NCBI RefSeq assembly: GCF_025362435.1
Contig: NZ_JANYGL010000146.1
Location: 1-50,795, forward strand
Origin: Polymorphobacter sp.
Lineage (GTDB): Bacteria > Pseudomonadota > Alphaproteobacteria > Sphingomonadales > Sphingomonadaceae
DNA length: 50,795 nucleotides
Reading direction: 5' to 3'
A program made the position numbers and the translations under genes. Below the pieces are notes generated by a model. That model was not told the origin of the DNA and did not search any database. It saw only the letters and a program-made list of their open reading frames with translations. Each line of letters starts with the position of its first letter. The stretch's first letter is position 1. Shown in pieces: positions 43,303 to 50,795 of this stretch.

Positions 43303-43437
43303 CCTCCCCTCCCCTTCAGGGGAGGGGCCGCGGGTGGGGCAGTCGCCGCAAACTCTACCTCCAGGAGAAAGCCCCCACCCCCGGGCCGCGCCGAGGGGCG
43401 CGTCTCTCGCCCCTCCCCTGAAGGGGAGGGGTAGAGG
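43303..43437. repeat. Long palindromic intergenic repeat, copy 3
   Basis: Same element as 23163-23287 in the opposite orientation. Read on the minus strand it has CTTCAGGGGAGGGG, GCGAGAGACG, a GCGCC-tip-GGCGC hairpin, GGCCCGGGGGTGGGGGCTTTC, a loop and GCGGCGACTGCCCCACCC. It fills the gap between the rplI terminator and the small acidic gene. Confidence 0.8.
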
Positions 43438-43440
43438 CGC

Positions 43441-43626
43441 CTACTCCTCGACTTCGTCCATCTCCTCGGCATCCTCGTCGAGATGCGCGTCGATGGCTTC
43501 GACGAGCAGGTCGAGCTGGTCGTAGGTTGCGGTGATCTCGATCTTTTCGCCGGCGTCGTCCTCGATGTGGAGCAGATAGTCGTCGCCCGACTCGGTGATC
43601 GTGAAATTGGCCAGAGTGCGTGCCAT
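43441..43626 (-). CDS. Small acidic conserved-looking protein
   Basis: 61 aa starting MARTLANFTITESGDDYLLH. Predicted as a few beta strands and a helix (QLDLLVEAIDAHL) ending in a very acidic tail (DEDAEEMDEVEE). No domain is recognised. The ATG at 43626 has AAAGG about 10 bases upstream. A longer frame adds 33 residues without support. It converges with rplI across the repeat element. Confidence 0.65.
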   Translation of the reverse strand: MARTLANFTITESGDDYLLHIEDDAGEKIEITATYDQLDLLVEAIDAHLDEDAEEMDEVEE

Positions 43627-43851
43627 TGTCGTGGACCTTTCGTTGGGGAAACCGCAATGCCAAACGTGCCAGCCATGGGCCGGGATGCGTGACAAATTGA
43701 CTGGTGCCCTCGACGTCCGGCGCAAGCCGGTCGCTTCAACGAGATACGGTTTCCGGCGAACGATGGCGCCGGTTGCGCTAGGAACTCGGCCCGTTCCGGA
43801 TTATCGCAGCGGGTAGTCGCAGCCGCCCGCCGCTGCCGCTATATCCGGTCG

Positions 43852-45192
43852 ATGGACCTGTTCGCCGCCGACCCTCCCGCCGCAGCCGCCTCCGCCGGAG
43901 CGACCCCGCTCGCCGAACGCCTGCGCCCGCGGACCCTCGCCGACGTCGTCGGGCAGGAGCATCTGACCGGCCCGGCGGGGGCGATCGGGCGGATGGTCGC
44001 GGCGGGCAAGCTCGCATCGCTGGTGCTGTGGGGGCCGCCTGGAACCGGCAAGACGACGATCGCGCGGCTGCTCGCCGACGCCGTGGGCATGCGCTTCGTC
44101 GGGATCTCGGCGGTCTTCGCCGGGGTCGCCGACCTCAAGAAGCTGTTCGCCGAGGCCAAGACCGCCGCGCGCGCCGGGCAGCAGACCCTATTGTTCGTCG
44201 ACGAGATCCACCGCTTCAATCGCTCGCAGCAGGACGGTTTCCTCCCCTACGTCGAGGACGGCACCGTCGTTCTCGTCGGCGCGACGACCGAGAACCCGAG
44301 CTTCGAATTGAACGCGGCGTTGCTCAGCCGCGCGCAGGTGCTGATCGTCCGCCGCCTCGACACCGCCGCGCTCGATACGCTGCTCGCGCGCGCCGAGGCG
44401 GTCGAGGACAAGCCGCTGCCGCTGACCGCCGAGGCGCGCGAGGCGCTCGTTGCGTCGGCCGACGGCGACGGGCGCTTCCTGCTCAACCAGGCCGAGACGT
44501 TGTTCGCGATTGCGGTCGACGCACCGCTTGCGCCCGAGGGGTTGCGCGACCTGCTCCACCGCCGCGTCGCGGTCTACGACAAGGACCGCGACGGGCACTA
44601 CAATCTGATCTCGGCGCTCCACAAGGCGCTGCGCGGGTCCGATCCCGATGCCGCGCTTTACTATCTGTCGCGGATGCTGACCGCGGGCGAGGAGCCGCTC
44701 TACCTCCTCCGCCGCTTGGTCCGCTTCGCCAGCGAGGACATCGGGCTGGCCGATTCGAACGCGCTGGTGGTGACGCTCGCGGCGAAGGACAGCTACGACT
44801 TCCTAGGGAGCCCCGAGGGAGAGCTGGCGATCGCGCACGCCTGCCTCTACCTCGCGACCGCGCCCAAATCGAACGCCGCGTATGTCGCGCACAAGGCGGC
44901 GACGCGGAGCGCGAAGGAGACCGGGTCGCTGGTGCCCCCGCCGAACATCCTCAACGCGCCGACCAAGCTGATGAAGAACCTCGGTTACGGCAAGGACTAC
45001 GCCTACGACCACGATGCCGAGGGCGGCTTTTCGGGGGCGAATTATTGGCCCGAGGAGATGCAGCCGCAGCGGTTTTATCGCCCGACCGACAGAGGGCATG
45101 AGAAGCGCATCGCCGAGCGCCTCGACCACTGGGCGACGCTTCGCCGCGCGCAACCGGCGGCGGCTGAGGGGGTTGACGAGCCGAACGACTGA
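43852..45192 (+). CDS. rarA: Replication-associated recombination protein A (AAA+ ATPase)
   Basis: 446 aa. Walker A GPPGTGKTT at 61-69, Walker B LLFVDEIHRFN at about 113-123, sensor 1 GATTENPSFELN, and the C-terminal tetramer domain with GEEPLYLLRRLVRFASEDIGLAD. The family (RarA/MgsA/WRNIP1) acts at stalled replication forks. The start is just after a 225-bp gap from the small acidic gene. The following PEBP gene begins 11 bp after its stop. Confidence 0.96.
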   Translation: MDLFAADPPAAAASAGATPLAERLRPRTLADVVGQEHLTGPAGAIGRMVAAGKLASLVLWGPPGTGKTTIARLLADAVGMRFVGISAVFAGVADLKKLFAEAKTAARAGQQTLLFVDEIHRFNRSQQDGFLPYVEDGTVVLVGATTENPSFELNAALLSRAQVLIVRRLDTAALDTLLARAEAVEDKPLPLTAEAREALVASADGDGRFLLNQAETLFAIAVDAPLAPEGLRDLLHRRVAVYDKDRDGHYNLISALHKALRGSDPDAALYYLSRMLTAGEEPLYLLRRLVRFASEDIGLADSNALVVTLAAKDSYDFLGSPEGELAIAHACLYLATAPKSNAAYVAHKAATRSAKETGSLVPPPNILNAPTKLMKNLGYGKDYAYDHDAEGGFSGANYWPEEMQPQRFYRPTDRGHEKRIAERLDHWATLRRAQPAAAEGVDEPND

Positions 45193-45203
45193 AAGGCTTG
45201 CCC

Positions 45204-45770
45204 GTGCTCGAGAAAGTCCCCGCCGCGATCGGCCATTTGCTTGAAGGCGTCCGCCCCGGGCTCGACAAGACCGTCTATTACGACGCGCGGCTGACGCGGG
45301 TCGAGCACGCGATCGCGGTCACCAGCTCGGCGTTCGCAGATCATGGCCCCCTGCCCGCGCGCTTCACCGCCGATGGCGCGGGCGTGTCGCCGCCGCTGGC
45401 GTGGAGCGACGTGCCCGTTGGCGCGGCGGCAGTGCTGATCATCGTCGAGGACGCCGACTCGCCGACCCCCGCCCCGCTCGTCCACATGATCGTCCACGGC
45501 CTTCCCGCGAGCGACGGCGCGCTCGCCGAGGGCGCGGTATCGAGCGAGCCGCCATCGGTCGCGACCGGGCGCAATTCGTTCCTCAAGACCGGCTGGCTGC
45601 CGTGCGACCCGCCGACCGGCCACGGCGAACACCGCTACGTCTTCCAGGTCTTCGCCCTCGACACCGTCCCCGACCTCGGCGAGCACCCCGGGCGCAGCGC
45701 GGTCGAGGACGCGCTCGCCGAACATACCGTGGCGAAGGGCGTGCTGATCGGGACCTACGAACGCGCGTGA
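45204..45770 (+). CDS. YbhB/YbcL family Raf kinase inhibitor-like protein
   Basis: 188 aa from the GTG at 45204, which is 7 bases past GAAAGG; a TTG at 45198 is too close to that site. It has the PEBP pattern: SPPLAWSDVP, VEDADSPTPAPLVHMIVHGLP and PPTGHGEHRYVFQVFALD. Bacterial members bind small ligands, and their function is poorly known. It follows rarA by 11 bp and is probably co-transcribed. Confidence 0.9.
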   Translation: MLEKVPAAIGHLLEGVRPGLDKTVYYDARLTRVEHAIAVTSSAFADHGPLPARFTADGAGVSPPLAWSDVPVGAAAVLIIVEDADSPTPAPLVHMIVHGLPASDGALAEGAVSSEPPSVATGRNSFLKTGWLPCDPPTGHGEHRYVFQVFALDTVPDLGEHPGRSAVEDALAEHTVAKGVLIGTYERA

Positions 45771-45806
45771 GTGGCGGGCGCGGGGGCGTTGCGCTATATC
45801 GGAGCG

Positions 45807-46031
45807 ATGAACCCGCGCATAACCTCGGACCCCGGCATCTGCGGCGGCAAGCCGTGCATCCGCCACATGCGGATCCGCGTCCGCGACATCATGGAAATGA
45901 TGGCTGGTGGCGAAACGGTTGATACAATCCTTGCCGAGTTCGACTTCCTCGAGCGTGAGGACATCTCGGCCGCGCTCGCATTCGCCGCCGAGAGCGTCGA
46001 TCATTCGGTGTTTGCCGTCGCCGCAGAATGA
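45807..46031 (+). CDS. DUF433 family antitoxin
   Basis: 74 aa from the ATG at 45807 (GGAG just upstream). It has the DUF433 pattern MNPRITSDPGICGGKPCIRHMRIRV by position, with an N-terminal DNA-binding fold and the helix EFDFLEREDISAALAFAAE. DUF433 proteins are usually the antitoxin of a DUF5615 toxin. Its end overlaps that gene by 4 bp (ATGA), so the pair is translated together. Autoregulation would be expected. Confidence 0.9.
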   Translation: MNPRITSDPGICGGKPCIRHMRIRVRDIMEMMAGGETVDTILAEFDFLEREDISAALAFAAESVDHSVFAVAAE

Positions 46032-46357
46032 AGTTCATTGTCGACGTGCAGCTGCCGCACATTCTCGTACGTGACTTGCGTCGGCGGGGTCACGAAGCGA
46101 GCCGCGTGGTCGATTTGATCGCCCGTACTTCGACCGACGATCTGGTCTGCACGTTGGCAGCCGCCCGGGGCGCCGCAATCTTCACCAAGGACGAAGATTT
46201 TGTCAGGCTGTCGGCTCGGGTCATTGAACCGGTGGTGGTGGTTTGGCTCCGGTGTGGAAATATCTCGAACGCCGAACTTCTCAAGCTGATCGACCGGACC
46301 ATCGACTATATCATTGCCGCAATCGAACGCGGCGAGCGGCTGATCGAGGTAAGGTGA
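46028..46357 (+). CDS. DUF5615 PIN-like toxin
   Basis: 109 aa. PIN-like family DUF5615 (Mut7-C related): FIVDVQLPHILVRDLRRRGH at the start with D6, then TSTDDLV, IFTKDEDFVRL with the acidic cluster and WLRCGNISNAELLKLI. It is a putative ribonuclease toxin held in check by the DUF433 partner upstream. The stop overlaps the next gene by GTGA. All expected acidic residues are present, so it appears intact. Confidence 0.9.
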   Translation: MKFIVDVQLPHILVRDLRRRGHEASRVVDLIARTSTDDLVCTLAAARGAAIFTKDEDFVRLSARVIEPVVVVWLRCGNISNAELLKLIDRTIDYIIAAIERGERLIEVR

Positions 46358-47175
46358 CCTTCGACCGCTTCGTCGCGGTCGACTGGACCGGTGCGGTCGG
46401 CGAGCGGCACCGGGCGATCGCGGTGGCAGTCGCCGACACCGGAGTCTCCGCGCCCGTGCTACTCACCCGTGACCGCGCATGGTCGCGCGCCGAGGTGTTC
46501 GACCTGATCGCCGGATACGCCGCGCGCAACGAGCGCGTCCTGATCGGCATCGACGCCTCGTTCGCCTTGCCCTTTGCCGATGCCGCCGCCTTCTTCCCCG
46601 GCGACCCCTCCCCGCCCGACGCTCGCGCGCTGTGGACGGAAGTCGCCGCGGTCGCCGCCGCCGATCCGCATCACGCCGCGCACGCCTATGTCGCGCACCG
46701 CCGCCGCCATTTCTGGACCGGCACCGCCGACGGCCCGCGCGCCGACCGCGCCCGGCTTCGCGTCGTCGAGCGGCGCAAGGGGTCGCCGGCGTCGTGCTTC
46801 GTCCTCCTCGGCGCGTCGCAGTGCGGCAAGGCGAGCCTGTCGGCGATGCGGCTGCTCGCGGCGACGCCGGTGCCGGTGTGGCCGTTCGACCCGCTCCCCG
46901 CGACCGGGCCGGTCCTCGTCGAAATCTACTGCTCGGTGTTCGCTGCCGCCGCCGGAGTGCGCGGCAAGATCCGCGACCGCGCGACGCTCGATGCCGCGCT
47001 CGTGCGCCTTGGCAGCGTCGCCGCGACGGTCTCCGAGACCTTCGCCGACCATATCGGCGACGCCCTGATCTCTGCCGCGGGGATGCGCACCGCCGCCGCC
47101 GACCCCGCAATCTGGCACCCCGCCGGGCTCGACGCGGTCCGTGCAACCGAGGGCTGGACATTCGGCGTGGCGTGA
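46354..47175 (+). CDS. RNase H-fold hypothetical protein (DUF429-like)
   Basis: 273 aa, starting with GTG at 46354 and overlapping the toxin stop by 4 bp. It starts FDRFVAVDWTGA and has VLIGIDASFALPFA and, near the end, ADHIGDALISAAGM. An early Asp after a strand, a second Asp in a strand and a late D-A-L helix fit an RNase H-like fold as in DUF429. I am not sure of the family. No known role. Its coupling to the toxin-antitoxin pair is notable. Confidence 0.7.
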   Translation: MTFDRFVAVDWTGAVGERHRAIAVAVADTGVSAPVLLTRDRAWSRAEVFDLIAGYAARNERVLIGIDASFALPFADAAAFFPGDPSPPDARALWTEVAAVAAADPHHAAHAYVAHRRRHFWTGTADGPRADRARLRVVERRKGSPASCFVLLGASQCGKASLSAMRLLAATPVPVWPFDPLPATGPVLVEIYCSVFAAAAGVRGKIRDRATLDAALVRLGSVAATVSETFADHIGDALISAAGMRTAAADPAIWHPAGLDAVRATEGWTFGVA

Positions 47176-47206
47176 AAGCCCGTGACGCTCTAGAGACAGC
47201 GGCAGT

Positions 47207-47596
47207 ATGAACGCACTCCTCGCCCTGCCACCGCTCGCCCTCGTCATGTCGGGAGGCGCGATCGGTGCCGCCCTGCGCTACCTCGTCGGGGTCTGGGCCT
47301 TCGAGAACCTCGGCCCCGGGCTGCCGTTCGGGACGTGGGCGGTCAACATCATCGGCGGACTGGCGATGGGGCTACTCGCGGGCGTGCTCAGCCGGACCGA
47401 ACATGGCGGTGAGCCGCTGCGGCTGCTCCTCGGCGTCGGCGTCCTCGGCGGCTTCACCACCTTCTCGGCGTTCAGCCTCGAGACCTTCAACATGATCGTC
47501 CGCGGCGACGGCATGCTCGCGGCGGCGTACGCGGTGTCGTCGGTCGCGGGGAGCATCGTCGCGCTCTACGCCGGCGTCATGCTGGCACGCGCATGA
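47207..47596 (+). CDS. crcB: Fluoride efflux channel
   Basis: 129 aa with four helices. It has the CrcB/Fluc motifs GGAIGAALRY, TWAVNIIGG and GGFTTFSAFSLE, the last containing the Phe pair of the pore. It exports fluoride as a dual-topology dimer. No fluoride riboswitch was recognised in the short 31-bp gap upstream. It overlaps the pseudouridine synthase gene by ATGA. Confidence 0.96.
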   Translation: MNALLALPPLALVMSGGAIGAALRYLVGVWAFENLGPGLPFGTWAVNIIGGLAMGLLAGVLSRTEHGGEPLRLLLGVGVLGGFTTFSAFSLETFNMIVRGDGMLAAAYAVSSVAGSIVALYAGVMLARA

Positions 47597-48693
47597 GCGC
47601 CGACCGTAATTTCGTCGTCGAGCCCGACGACGCCGACATCCGCCTCGACCGCTGGTTCAAGCGGCACATGACCGAGGTCTCGTTCAACGTCGTCTCGCGC
47701 TGGGCGCGGACCGGGCAGCTCAAGCTCGACGGCAAGAAGGCCGACCCAGGCGACCGCATCGCCGCCGGGCAGACGATCACGATGCCGCCGCCCGACGCGG
47801 TGCCGGTGTCGACCGCGCCCGGCGAAGCGCCGCGCCGCCCGCTGAGCCAGGCCGAGATCGAGTACGCGCAGAGCCTCGTCATCCACCGCGACAAGGCGGC
47901 GATCGTCATCAACAAGCCGCCGGGGCTGGCGACGCAGGGCGGGACCGGCACGACGACGCATGTCGACGGGTTGCTCGACGCGCTGAGCTTCGGCTTTCCC
48001 AATCGCCCGAAGCTCGTCCACCGGCTCGACAAGGACACCAGCGGCGTCCTCCTGCTGGCGCGGACGGCGCGCGCGGCGGCATTCTTCTCGAAGGCGTTTT
48101 CGGGGCGGACCGCACGCAAGGTCTATTGGGCGCTCAACATCGGCCTGCCCGAACCCGACGCCGGCGAGATCGACGCGGCGCTGGCGAAGCAGCCCGGCAG
48201 CGGCGGCGAGAAGATGCACGTCGACCCCGACGCCGGGCAGAACGCCAAGACCCGCTACCGCGTCCTCGACCACGCCGCCAACCAGGCCGCGTGGATCGAA
48301 TTCCAGCCGCTCACCGGGCGCACCCATCAAATCCGCGTCCACGCCACCGCGATCGGCCACCCTATCGTCGGCGACGCCAAGTACGGCGGCAAGGACGCCT
48401 TCCTGACCGGCGGGATCAGCCGCAAGATGCACCTCCACGCGCGGCGGCTTATCGTCGAGCACCCCGACGGCGGCACGCTCGACATCGCCGCCGACCTGCC
48501 CCCGCACATGGTCGACAGCTTCGCCATGCTCGGCTTCGACATGGAATTGGGCGACGTTCCGCTCGACGAGACGCGCTACGCCGACACTCCCGAGGGCAAG
48601 GCCAAGGCCGACGCCGCCGCCGCCAAGTCACGCCGCAAGGCGCGCAAGGGGGAGCGGCAGAGGGGCGGCGAACGGCGCTCGCGGGGCACTTAG
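47593..48693 (+). CDS. RluA/RluC-family 23S rRNA pseudouridine synthase
   Basis: 366 aa. S4 RNA-binding domain at about 15-65 and a catalytic domain with D146 in VHRLDKDTSG. LTGRTHQIRVH and GDAKYGG are the other family motifs. A C-terminal tail rich in Lys, Arg and Ala (about 335-366) probably binds RNA. It is most like RluC, which modifies 23S rRNA; the exact target is inferred. It is joined to crcB by a 4-bp overlap. Confidence 0.92.
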   Translation: MSADRNFVVEPDDADIRLDRWFKRHMTEVSFNVVSRWARTGQLKLDGKKADPGDRIAAGQTITMPPPDAVPVSTAPGEAPRRPLSQAEIEYAQSLVIHRDKAAIVINKPPGLATQGGTGTTTHVDGLLDALSFGFPNRPKLVHRLDKDTSGVLLLARTARAAAFFSKAFSGRTARKVYWALNIGLPEPDAGEIDAALAKQPGSGGEKMHVDPDAGQNAKTRYRVLDHAANQAAWIEFQPLTGRTHQIRVHATAIGHPIVGDAKYGGKDAFLTGGISRKMHLHARRLIVEHPDGGTLDIAADLPPHMVDSFAMLGFDMELGDVPLDETRYADTPEGKAKADAAAAKSRRKARKGERQRGGERRSRGT

Positions 48694-48694
48694 C

Positions 48695-49348
48695 GTGACT
48701 CGCCTTGCCGTCTTCGACTGCGACGGGACGCTCGTCGACAGCCAGGTCAACATCATCCGGGCGATGACCGACAGCTTTGCGCGCGCCGGGGTGGCGCCGC
48801 CCGATCCCCACCGCATCCGCCAGGTCGTCGGACTCAGCCTGTTCGAGACGATGGCAGCGCTGCTTCCCGACGGCGACGCCGACCTCCAGGCGCGCCTCGC
48901 CGAGGAATATCGCTGGGCGTATCACCGGCTCCGCGACGAGGGGTCGCTCGTCGCCGAGCCGCTGTATCCGGGGATCCGTGACGGTCTCGTCGCGCTCGCC
49001 GATCGCGGCTGGCTGCTCGGCGTCGCCACCGGCAAGTCGGATCGCGGGCTCGGGCTGATCCTCGCGCATCACGATCTTGCGCACCATTTCGTCACCCTCC
49101 AGACCGCCGACCGCCACCCGTCGAAGCCGCACCCGGCGATGCTCGAGCTGGCGATGGCGGAGGCCGGAGCCGAGCCCGCCGACACGGTGATGATCGGCGA
49201 CACCAGCTTCGACATGATCATGGGCGTCGCCGCCGGGGCACGCGCGATCGGCGTCGACTGGGGCTACCACGCCCCCGCCGAACTTACCGCGGCCGGGGCC
49301 GAGACCGTCGTCGCCGACATGCCCGCGCTGCTCGCGCTGCTGGCATGA
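48695..49348 (+). CDS. HAD-family phosphatase (phosphoglycolate phosphatase-like)
   Basis: 217 aa. The nucleophile D8 and D10 are in FDCDGTLVDS, motif 2 T is in VATGKSDRG, K in PSKPHP and the acidic pair in IGDTSFDM. A helical cap lies between residues 15 and 80. Subclass I HAD hydrolase; many relatives are called Gph, but the substrate is not proved. It starts with GTG one base after the pseudouridine synthase stop and overlaps ATP12 by ATGA. Confidence 0.9.
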   Translation: MTRLAVFDCDGTLVDSQVNIIRAMTDSFARAGVAPPDPHRIRQVVGLSLFETMAALLPDGDADLQARLAEEYRWAYHRLRDEGSLVAEPLYPGIRDGLVALADRGWLLGVATGKSDRGLGLILAHHDLAHHFVTLQTADRHPSKPHPAMLELAMAEAGAEPADTVMIGDTSFDMIMGVAAGARAIGVDWGYHAPAELTAAGAETVVADMPALLALLA

Positions 49349-50070
49349 AGCGCTTCTACACCCTCACCGAGGCGTCGGCGGTCGACGGCGGCTGGACCGT
49401 CATGCTCGACGGTCGCGCGATCCGCACCCCGGCAAAGGCGGCATTCGTCGTCCCGACCCTCGCACTCGCGACTGCCGCCGCCGCCGAATGGGCAGCGCAG
49501 GGCGAGGTGCTCGACCCCCGGCAGATGCCGCTGACCGGCTTCGCTTATGCCGCGATCGACCGCGTCGCCCCCGACCGGCCCGCCTTCGCCGCCGACCTCG
49601 CGCGTTTCGCCGAGACCGAATTGCTGTGCTACCGCGCCGACCAGCCGCCACCGCTCCTTGCGCGCCAGGCAGCCGAGTGGGACCCCCTGCTGGCATGGGC
49701 GGCCGCACGCTACGATGTCGGCTTCACCGTCACGTCGGGGATCATCCACACCCTGCAGCCGCCCGCGACGATGGCGCGGATCGGTGCCGCATTTGCCGCG
49801 CTCGACGCGTTCCGGCTGGCGGCGCTCCACCCCGTCGTGACGATCTGCGGGTCGGCGCTGATCGGGCTCGCGGTTAGCGAGCGCCGTCTCGATGCCGCCG
49901 CCGCATTCGCCGCCGGGCAGCTCGATGAGCTGTGGCAGGCTGAGAAATGGGGGATCGACCCGCTCGCCGCCGCGAGCCTTGCGGCGCGACGCGCGGCGGT
50001 CGACACTGCGGTCGAGTTTCTCGACCTGATCGAACAGCCGGTGACCGTGCACGAGGGAGCAACATGCTGA
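49345..50070 (+). CDS. ATP12 family ATP synthase F1 assembly chaperone
   Basis: 241 aa. ATP12 motifs: [46 protein letters not shown] and [10 protein letters not shown]. In mitochondria Atp12 chaperones the F1 alpha subunit; alphaproteobacterial homologues are assumed to do the same. It ends within the start of the pccB gene (7-bp overlap) and begins within the HAD gene, so this is a tight operon. Confidence 0.93.
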   Translation: MKRFYTLTEASAVDGGWTVMLDGRAIRTPAKAAFVVPTLALATAAAAEWAAQGEVLDPRQMPLTGFAYAAIDRVAPDRPAFAADLARFAETELLCYRADQPPPLLARQAAEWDPLLAWAAARYDVGFTVTSGIIHTLQPPATMARIGAAFAALDAFRLAALHPVVTICGSALIGLAVSERRLDAAAAFAAGQLDELWQAEKWGIDPLAAASLAARRAAVDTAVEFLDLIEQPVTVHEGATC

Positions 50071-50795
50071 AAGCCCTGGTCGAACTCGAACGGCGGCGCG
50101 ACGCGGCGCGCGCGGGCGGCGGTCCGGCACGCGTCGCGGCGCAGCACGCCAAGGGCAAGCTGACCGCGCGCGAGCGGCTCGAAATCCTGCTCGACGAGCA
50201 TTCGTTCGAGGAGCTCGATATGTATGTCGAGCATAATTGCGTCGACTTCGGCATGGCCGACCAGGTCATCCCCGGCGACGGCGTGGTGACCGGCAGCGGC
50301 ACGATCAACGGCCGGCTGGTCTATGTGTTCAGCCAGGACTTCACCGTGTTCGGTGGCGCGCTTTCGGAACGCCACGCGCAGAAGATCTGCAAGGTGATGG
50401 ACAGCGCGATGAAGGTCGGCGCGCCGGTCATCGGCATCAACGATTCGGGCGGCGCGCGCATCCAGGAGGGTGTCGCCAGCCTTGGCGGTTATGCCGAAGT
50501 GTTCCAGCGCAACGTGCTTGCGAGCGGCGTGATCCCGCAGATTTCGCTGATCATGGGGCCTTGCGCGGGCGGCGCGGTTTACAGCCCCGCGATGACCGAC
50601 TTCATCTTCATGGTGAAGGACAGCTCCTACATGTTCGTCACCGGCCCGGATGTGGTGAAGACGGTGACCAACGAGATCGTCACGCAGGAGGAACTGGGTG
50701 GAGCGGTGACGCATACCACGAAGTCGGGGGTCGCCGACGTGGCCTTCGAGAACGATATCGAGGCGCTGCTCGCAGCCCGCGACTTCGTGGACTTC
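50064..50795 (+). CDS. pccB: Propionyl-CoA carboxylase beta subunit, N-terminal part (partial)
   Basis: The first 244 codons, open at the right edge. It has the carboxyltransferase pattern [55 protein letters not shown] and [16 protein letters not shown]. The length of the whole family is about 510 aa. It transfers carboxyl from biotin to propionyl-CoA in the route to methylmalonyl-CoA; acetyl-CoA or methylcrotonyl-CoA as substrate is less likely. GAGGGAG lies just before the ATG, which overlaps the ATP12 stop by 7 bp. Confidence 0.93.
   Translation, partial: MLKALVELERRRDAARAGGGPARVAAQHAKGKLTARERLEILLDEHSFEELDMYVEHNCVDFGMADQVIPGDGVVTGSGTINGRLVYVFSQDFTVFGGALSERHAQKICKVMDSAMKVGAPVIGINDSGGARIQEGVASLGGYAEVFQRNVLASGVIPQISLIMGPCAGGAVYSPAMTDFIFMVKDSSYMFVTGPDVVKTVTNEIVTQEELGGAVTHTTKSGVADVAFENDIEALLAARDFVDF

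Noticed and set aside
47176-47206. Fluoride riboswitch before crcB
   Set aside because: The gap is only 31 bp and the conserved motifs of the riboswitch are not visible; the gene seems to be read from upstream.

Overview
The window is GC-rich chromosomal DNA from an alphaproteobacterium, most likely of the order Sphingomonadales. The support is a GcrA cell-cycle regulator, two TonB-dependent receptors next to sugar-catabolic genes, a mannonate dehydratase whose key residues fall at the same numbers as in the characterised Novosphingobium enzyme, a DUF2125 protein, an ATP12 chaperone, a class I PHA synthase and a PEP-CTERM protein. No rRNA, tRNA, CRISPR array or phage genes were seen.

Left third (1-21 kb): a glucuronate and glycoside utilisation locus. 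UxaC (glucuronate isomerase), UxuB (fructuronate reductase), ManD (mannonate dehydratase) and KdgK (2-keto-3-deoxygluconate kinase) make a route from D-glucuronate to KDPG; the final aldolase is not here. A GntR/FadR-type repressor sits between the two arms. Around it are a secreted GH2 enzyme, a GH31 enzyme, two hexuronate-type MFS transporters (one split by a frameshift in a G run), a decayed remnant of a third MFS gene and two TonB receptors. A short motif (GGT-A/C-AGGCC) recurs in three promoter regions and may be the regulator's operator.

Middle (20.6-34 kb): an M28 peptidase, an AI-2E family membrane protein, then glpX, hom and alaC. The hom-alaC gap holds about 1.1 kb of different composition with a membrane gene interrupted by an in-frame TAG. 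phaC, an ICL/PEP-mutase family gene, gcrA and an ABC-2 permease follow.

34-40 kb: a cell-envelope and fatty-acid run on the minus strand: fabD, fabG, acpP, fabF, mltG, ydcF-like, plsC-like, DUF2125, mostly with 4-bp stop/start overlaps. A roughly 580-bp element is inserted between fabG and acpP. It carries a DUF559 (Vsr/PD-(D/E)XK-like) endonuclease gene between inverted arms of about 74 bp. Parts of the same arm occur without the gene at other intergenic sites, so it looks like an autonomous copy of a family of palindromic repeats.

40-50.8 kb: an exported TPR protein, rpsF-rpsR-rplI with a clear terminator, rarA, a PEBP-family protein, a DUF433/DUF5615 toxin-antitoxin pair coupled to an RNase H-like gene, then crcB, an rluC-type pseudouridine synthase, a HAD phosphatase, ATP12 and the start of a propionyl-CoA carboxylase beta subunit, again with overlapping ends.
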